64,000 nucleotides of DNA from Siphonodentalium dalli (taxonomy: Eukaryota; Mollusca; Scaphopoda; Gadilida; Siphonodentaliidae), in the NCBI GenBank assembly GCA_032622095.1, contig CP136063.1, positions 28,832,987-28,896,986 of the forward strand, in the 5' to 3' direction. The position numbers were made by a program, and so were the translations under genes. Positions 57,561 to 64,000 of the stretch are shown one piece after another. Within the stretch, counting starts at the first letter, position 1, and every line of letters starts with the position of its first letter. A model generated the notes under the pieces. It was not told the origin of the DNA, ran no database searches, and saw only the letters and a program-made list of their open reading frames with translations.

Positions 57561-59281
57561 TGGGGACTTCACTTAAAACATCTACCTTGGAACTACCTGA
57601 CTGATTAATCTTGACATATATATGTTGTTTTCGGGTTCATGGATAATTGGGCTTCAAACATGTCTAAATAGTTTATAAAACGGTGCTTGTGAGATTGGAA
57701 ATTTCGAACAATTGAGAAAGTTTGAGACGTCAGTTGTGAAATTCTAACCTAAGACTTCGGAATCTGGAGCCCGGTCAGGAGGGGATATGTTTAGCTGGAG
57801 GGGGATCTGTAGTGTTCCATTGGTAATTTAAAGGTAGATATTCGCTGATCGACATGAAGCCTCTCTAGCCACATATCCTGTGTAGATCCGCTTCTTTTAA
57901 AGTGATTATGAAAAGTTCTGACTGTTATGGTCTCAAGAGTCCCAGTCTTATCAGTCTTTGCAGTCTGGTGAGCGACCCCACAGTCTTTGACTGTCTTGTT
58001 ATATTTAAATCCTAATTTGTGAGATATAACCAATCTCATAAGTTTATGCTGACATCCATCTCGGCCTGGTGGCCAGTTTTACCAGAAATTTGTGTTATGC
58101 GCCAGAATACACACAACGTGAAACCTTAAAGAGCGTTTCAAAAGTTTTAACCGTAAATTATTAACGAAAATACGCCCCCACTGAACTCTATATTAACTGA
58201 TGATTATATCATTATAATAAATATATATTGTTGTCACTTCCCACAAACTGGGATAGAAATTTTACAATTACAAATTTAAATTAAATCCTGCTGAAATTGA
58301 ATACTTAATAAAGTCTCATAGAATTTTAAAAGGTCGGCTAGCTAAAGCTAAAAAATGTGTACGGTTAACCTTAAGTGTGTATAATTCGGGCAGAAATGTG
58401 AAAAAATACTGTAATATACATTAATTTGCAGCTGAAATACCATTCCAATTTGCCTGAATATTGAGCTTTCAAAACGTTGGGAGGGGCTGCAGCCCTCCAA
58501 GGCCCACTCCCGGCCCATGCGGCTATGATGCAATGCAGTTCACTTGTTCTGTCTTGCTTAACATTTTTCGACCGGCAGATCGATACTAGTATACGAATAT
58601 ATAATATTATTATAATTTGAGTGTTTACCGTCCGATTTTTGTAACTGAAGAGTCAAAACTATACAGAAATTGTTGTATATTTAACAATGCATAGTTGATT
58701 TAGAAGTTTGAGCGCACACTGAAAAGATAACATTTTAACTAGGAATTATACACCTGAGTCTTGTGTCATGTTACGCAATGTTTATTCAAATGACGGCCGA
58801 TACCAGCGAAGCCGTGACAGAAGGCTACTCAAGGGGAATAACTCTATCAGCTTATATGAGACTATATCGTAAAGCGGTAGGCTTACCAAGGGACAGTTGT
58901 GTAATGTGAAATTTGCTAATTTATTTAGAAACCAGTACATCTCAGATCACAGAATTGAACCTCCAATAGATAGTGCATGTGATGAACATGATGTAGATCC
59001 GAAGTATCCCTGAAAAATAGAAAATAAAACACTGTAATAAGTATACATGTACATGAAGATGTAACATACAGTCTCGCAAAAAGTTCATAACGAGTTGAAA
59101 TAACATACACCTCACAACACTTGGTATTGTGTCGTAGAGCACTGGGGTGGGTCCTGAGGAAAGCCATCCATTGCTACCACAAAGTATTTGTAATGGCTCT
59201 GAGTCTTATTAGGCAGGGTCTATGGAACAATAAGTCTACGTTTAGTCTTCTATGCATTTATTTTGTCCTCAACGATGCAAA
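57561..59281. other. Intergenic, nothing recognised
   Basis: No gene or element ends identified. Short minus frames at 57791-58039, 58348-58533 and 58925-59167 lack motifs and splice support. Confidence 0.35.
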
Positions 59282-61200
59282 CGGAACACATCAAACAATA
59301 ACATTACCGGAACATAATAGACTATGACATCACAATACATCTATTATAGTGATGCGAACTTGACTGCTTTGGACTGATCCGGTCCGTGGTCCAAGGGTGG
59401 ACCGCGGTCGGGTCCAGACCGGGTGTCACTGGACCGGCCCGCTTTTTGCCGCCGGTCCGGTACTCTCCGGTTCGGTCCACTATTTTACTTCAGTTATAAT
59501 AAACTTATCGCGAATATGATTGCGTATTTGCCGTCATTTCAATTGGTAAACAATGCATTGACGCATTCAAGTTGTTAATATCTATTAAACGTTTGATGCC
59601 ACGAAAACAATGTATAGGTGTTTAGCATTAAACTCTATGTCCTCATGAAAAGCATCATGTAGTAGATCGCTTTCACCGTTTCCACCACGTTCGACCCGAT
59701 CTCTTGTTCTGTTTTATCATCCTTTCGTATTCCGTCTTTTGCTGTGCGATTTTGGATCTAGATTTGAAATAATAGTATGCAAGTGAGCCGAATGCTTCCA
59801 CTCGCGAGTGATTTGATTACATGGCGTTATAAATCGGGTGTCACTGGACCGGACCGGACCGCTTTTTGCCGCCCGTCCAATACTCTCCAGTCCGTCCACT
59901 ATTTTACTTCAGTTATAATAAACTATCGCGAATATGATTGCGTATTTGCCGTCATATCAATTGGTAAACAATGCATTGACGCATTCAAGTTGTTAATATC
60001 TATTAAACGTTTGATGCCACGAAAACAATGTATAGGTGTTTATCATTAAACTCTATGTCCTCATGAAAAGCATCATGTAGTAGATCGCTTTCACCGTTTC
60101 CACCACGTTCGACCCGATCTCTTGTTCTGTTTTATCATCCTTTCGTATTCCGTCTTTTGCTGTGCGATTTTGGATCTAGATTTGAAATAATAGTATGCAA
60201 GTGAGCCGAATGCTTCCACTGGCGAGTGATTTGATTACATGGCGTTATAAATCGGGTGTCACTGGACCGGACCGGACCGCTTTTTGCCGCCCGTCCAATA
60301 CTCTCCGGTCCGTCCACTATTTTACTTCAGTTATAATAAACTATCGCGAATATGATTGCGTATTTGCCGTCATATCAATTGGTAAACAATGCATTGACGC
60401 ATTCAAGTTGTTAATATCTATTAAACGTTTGATGCCACGAAAACAATGTATAGGTGTCCTTTGTACTTTGTACATGATATGAATTTGGTCAGGTGCTAGA
60501 ATACTCACTCTAACATCTTTAGTCTGAAATCTACAATATTGATAGGCGATATAAAATGTTATATATTTACCTGATGATGACTCTAGCGGTTTAGCATTAA
60601 ACTCTATGTCCTCATGAAAAGCATCATGTAGTAGATCGCTTTCACCGTTTCCACCACGTTCGACCCGATCTCTTGTTCTGTTTTTTTATCTTTTCATATT
60701 CCGTCTTTTGCTGTGCGATTTTGGTTCTAGATTTGAATTAATAGTATGCAAGTGAGCTGTATGCTTCCACTGTCGAGTGATTTGATTACATGGCGTTATA
60801 AACCGGGTGTCACTGGACCGGACCGCTTTTTGCCGCCCGTCCAATACGCTCCGGTCCGGTCAACTATTTTACTTCAGTTATAATAAACTATAGTGATGCG
60901 AACTTGACTGCTTTGGACTGATCCGGTCCGTGGTCCAAGGGTGGACCGCGGTCGGGTCCAGACCGGGTGTCACTGGACCGGCCCGCTTTTTGCCGCCGGT
61001 CCGGTACTCTCCGGTTCGGTCCACTATTTTACTTCAGTTATAATAAACTTATCGCGAATATGATTACGTATTTGCCGTCAATTGGTAAACGATGCATTGA
61101 CGCATTCAAGTTGTTAATATCTATTAAACGTTTGATGCCACGAAAACAATGTATAGGTGTACTTTGTACATGTCACTTTCCTTATAATAAAAGTGCAATT
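59282..61200. repeat. hAT-like GGACCGG repeat cluster, right copy
   Basis: Four to five tandem partial units start with TATAGTGATGCGAACTTGAC (about 59346 and 60890), include 'cactggaccggaccg', and pass through 'tactttacttcagttataa'-like and 'cgcattcaagttgttaatat' blocks. The minus-strand GGNGESDLLHDAFHEDIEF block occurs three times. Two successive units near 59630-60040 and 60045-60460 are almost identical. Its relatives are at 2370-4040. Confidence 0.65.
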
Positions 61201-62340
61201 GCGAACGGCCGCCTGCTTTGATTGCGCCGATTTCTGAATGAGTATGAAACTATTAGTTATAAACAGTGTACCATGGCATCAACTAATCAATTTTGATAGA
61301 TATCGAATGGAGTATTCTATTATTTTTCACATTAATAATTATCAAAGAAACATGCAAACCACATTACATAGTACCAGGGTACACACATGTTACACAGGAC
61401 AGTCACATTAATCCAATAGTATTTTATCTTATTATACCGGTTTGATGTTTTACTGTGTATTAAATTTTAGCTATATCTTACATATGTGTATTAAACTCCC
61501 AAGAAAGGACTATGCACAATGTGACCTTTCACCTCACGATGTTGCTGCCTTGGCGACGTATCAATTTGTAAACGATGCATTGACGCATTCAAGTTGTTAA
61601 TATCTATTAAACGTTTGATGCCACGAAAACAGGTGTATCGTGACTCAATTTAAAGGGAGTGTATGGTTATTTTTCGCATGTTATAATTTCAACCGGAAAG
61701 TAAAACCCAAAGCAGTGAATCTAAGGTTAAGGGGTCAGGTGGATATTACTGGCTATGCAACCAAGTGTATTTATATCCAGGTGTATATTAGAATTTTTGG
61801 CTGGCTTCCAGACATCGCTAAGGTTAATGTATAGCTCCATTTCAGTTGGTGGCTACAGAGGGAACCTAATACAATTAATGTGTAAATGAGGTGGTGGGAT
61901 AACTTTAGGCCCAAAAGAGTGGGATACAAGACTGGGAATAATTTTTTCTCGAAAATGAGAACATTAAAAAATAAGCATACAATCCATTTAACCGATCGCT
62001 ATGTTATTTGCGTGTAATGCATTCGCCGACTGACAATTTGACAATAGTCCCACATAGGTAATCAGAATACATGTGCAAGTACGTGGGTATTAAACAAACT
62101 ATACATTTATATGAGTATCTTCTCAACAAAAGTCAAATTCTTAAAATTCAGCGAACGCGGAAACAACATTACTTGGGTTACAATGGCACTACGAAAATTC
62201 AACGAAATTCCAACCATAAATCATAAAATAAAAATAAATCTTGTTTTAATAATCTGATACGATAATCTCACTTGTATCGTCAGAAATTGTGACACAAAAT
62301 TATCTCAAATCAGTTCAATTGTGAACAACGCACTATATTG
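61201..62340. other. Duplicated flank and unrecognised spacer
   Basis: 61201-61570 matches about 4060-4380. A stray 'cgatgcattgacgcattcaa' block follows near 61575. 61640-62340 holds no gene that I can support. Confidence 0.4.
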
Positions 62341-64000
62341 TTATTCGTTTGGCAAAGCATCGTAAAATGCATGGTAATCAGCAGGAATAACCGCCTTCAG
62401 TTCTTGTAGATGTTTGTACTTAGATGCCTTTATAGGTAACGGCAATGCATGCAAAGGTACCACACGGTCCGTATCTTGGAGTGTTAACTGACGTGTCGCC
62501 CTTTTTGGTATCTCCTTTAACTCGTCTGAGAACTCTAGCTTATATTGGATCTTGCCGTCTGGTGTGTACTTCAAAGATCGCAGATCAACAACAACTGGGT
62601 CGCCTACGTTTAACCCGGGTGGGATCGACTTATATAAGGATTAACTGTCATGTGGACTGTTTTTATGGAGATGTAACGGTGAGGTAAGTGGACATAACTT
62701 GTGTAAAACCCGAAGGGTTTTACATACAAGTTATGTCCACTTACCTCACCGTTACATCTCCATAAAAATAGTCCACATGACAGTTAATCCTTATATTTAT
62801 ATACATTTAGCGAAAAAGCCACTTTTGTAAATATATTTAAATCGAACAGTGTATCGTGACAAGATCAGCCCAAAATACCCAATAGCACCCTTGGCAAAAG
62901 TTAATAGGAACAATTTCTCTTCATGTTGAAACCCGATGATGTATTAAGTCAATCCTGCGCGAGTCCAAATGTGCCCAAAACATTACGCGTTCGTCTTTCC
63001 AAACCTAATGACGTATCGATGGTGTTATTAGCTTGGTGTTATGAGGCGTTACGCATTCACCGAGAAATAACTGCAACTAGCCACGTGGGCGCCGACCAAT
63101 CAGAATGCTGGATTTAGTGATGACAACACTTAGTGTGTAAATATAATAGCTTAACACCTTATAGTTATTGAAGAAATCGTGAGTTAGATATTTTACAGTG
63201 TATGGTTGTTCCTGGCGGGCCTTTCTGATGATTTCAACGTAGTTGTAAGGCGAGTATATTGGCTTGTGACGCTTGCCCCTTTCTACGGCCGAGTTGACAG
63301 CGTCAAATTCCATCTGGGTGTGTCCACTTTCCAGGTATTTTTGGTAGCTAATAATATCGAGTTCTATAGACAATTTCAACAAAGCATTTAGAAAGCACAC
63401 AATTTCTATTCTGGGCGCCGCAGCCGTCAATATAGATGACAAGTTCTTTAACAGTACGGGGCAATCTGGAGATATAGTCACTGAGACACGAAGCGTAGTT
63501 ATCGGCATTTTAAGTCATCTTCTCCCTCGTGCCAGACATAGCAAGTTGCATCGCTTGAGTTTAAATCATATACTGTGTAGTTATGTGATGTCAGTTTCGG
63601 TTTATAATAAATGGCACTGGCATTGAGACATGGCGACAATAATGTTGACTCTACATCAACGGTCCATGCTGTACATCGGTAATCCAAGAGTACAAAGCCC
63701 TCTCTCCGATGACAAGGGTGTTTAAAAACATGCATTTACAGACAGATTTTAGTTGGTCATTTTTGCCCAGGTTGTACTTATATGCATTTTGTTTTCTCCC
63801 ACTCGTTTGTTTACATTAACTTTAAACACCAGTGCGGCCACATAGGTACGCTTTTCCGCCAAACTCATGTCCCAAAAGTCGCGGAATATCTCCTGCCGTT
63901 CCACCTCTTCGAAATGACTACACTCGTGGCTTTTCTTGCATAACGGTTTGCATCCAGACGCATGTAGCTTCCATTCAGGGCGGCCCTTGTCAAGTTTCCA
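62341..64000 (-). pseudogene. 3' part of a GHTQME-family transposon-derived gene (frameshifted, runs off the window)
   Basis: Read on the minus strand from the window edge: CKKSHECSHFEEVERQEIF and FWDMSLAEKR; after a shift, KSVCKCMFLNTLVIGERALY; then LNASAIYYKPKLTSHNYTV and CYVWHEGEDDL. After a +1 shift in an A-run come NYASCLSDYISRLPRTVKEL and VIYIDGCGAQNRNCVLS, and after another +1, KYLESGHTQMEFDAVNSAVE and PYTVKYLTHDFF. It ends with VGDPVVVDLRSLKYTPDGK and LKAVIPADYHAFYDALPNE-stop at 62341. This order is that of a widespread invertebrate RNase H-like family with D-G-C-x-x-Q-N and GHTQME blocks, probably transposase-derived. At least three frameshifts argue for a decayed copy. A GT-AG gap (63157-62629) fits an intron joining NNYK to SIPPG in phase. 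Confidence 0.7.
62632..62796. repeat. Long near-perfect palindrome inside the gap of the GHTQME-family gene
   Basis: Arms of about 75 bp ('ggattaactgtcatgtggac...cataacttgtgtaaaaccc' and its complement) around a 'gaagg' loop, with one or two mismatches (gactgtttttatgg against ccataaaaatagtc). It lies at the acceptor end of the candidate intron and could be a foldback insertion. Confidence 0.9.

Noticed and set aside
1-64000. tRNA, rRNA, riboswitch or bacterial operon features
   Set aside because: No cloverleaf boxes or conserved rRNA segments were noticed by eye, and the gene structure is eukaryotic; a tRNAscan or Infernal run would be needed to exclude small RNAs.

Overview
The window is eukaryotic, AT-rich and intron-containing, and it is almost entirely transposable elements. 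Several signs suggest a marine invertebrate, most likely a bivalve mollusc: 'cacgaaaat' interspersed repeats, GTCCGTCCGTCTGTC-type repeats followed by 'ttggtgtggatgttccc' blocks, Ngaro elements and many TTAA-flanked MITEs. That identification is inference from repeat style. No conserved host housekeeping gene was recognised.

Layout. 1-5 kb: decayed repeats, including a hAT-like GGACCGG repeat cluster (2.4-4.0 kb) whose relatives recur at 59.3-61.6 kb. 5.97-11.63 kb: a 5.26-kb TTAA/AGGG-ended DNA transposon with an intact 1122-aa DDE-type protein. It abuts a TTAA MITE and the two share the central TTAA; a local paralogous repeat gives the unfilled site. 13.1-15.4 kb (minus): a small Tudor-like gene with two terminal exons that splice in the same phase. 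A decayed internal-deletion copy lies at 16.9-17.5 kb. 19.05-27.26 kb (minus): a near full-length Ngaro-type tyrosine-recombinase retrotransposon with split direct repeats, an SGNH hydrolase ORF, gag pieces, RT/RNase H and a tyrosine recombinase, carrying several frameshifts. 27.4-29.5 kb: a palindrome, a second TTAA MITE and a hAT element with a perfect 8-bp target duplication.

The main discovery candidate is nested at 31.4-56.6 kb. An outer Tc1/mariner-type element (31435-56554; TA flanks; inverted arms of about 1 kb) carries a Tc1-like transposase. That transposase is cut cleanly in two by a 19,764-bp element (34504-54267). The inner element has 13-bp inverted termini (CCCAAGAGAAAAT), a TT target duplication and arrays of GAAATTTCACTGAAA-type subterminal repeats. 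It carries two divergent multi-exon genes. On the minus strand is a Tnp2/CACTA-like transposase of 11 recognised coding exons. On the plus strand is a 10-exon gene that I could splice in phase into one 546-codon reading frame ending in a BEN DNA-binding domain. The arrangement resembles the plant two-component CACTA system (transposase plus a subterminal-repeat-binding protein), with a BEN protein in the second role. That functional reading is inference. A further 893-bp TA-flanked element with nine GATCCGCTTTGCCC-like motifs sits between the two genes.

Right end (62.3-64 kb, minus): the 3' part of a transposon-derived gene family with the GHTQME motif, broken by frameshifts and running off the window.

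All splicing, phase and boundary statements come from manual reading. No alignment or database search was run.
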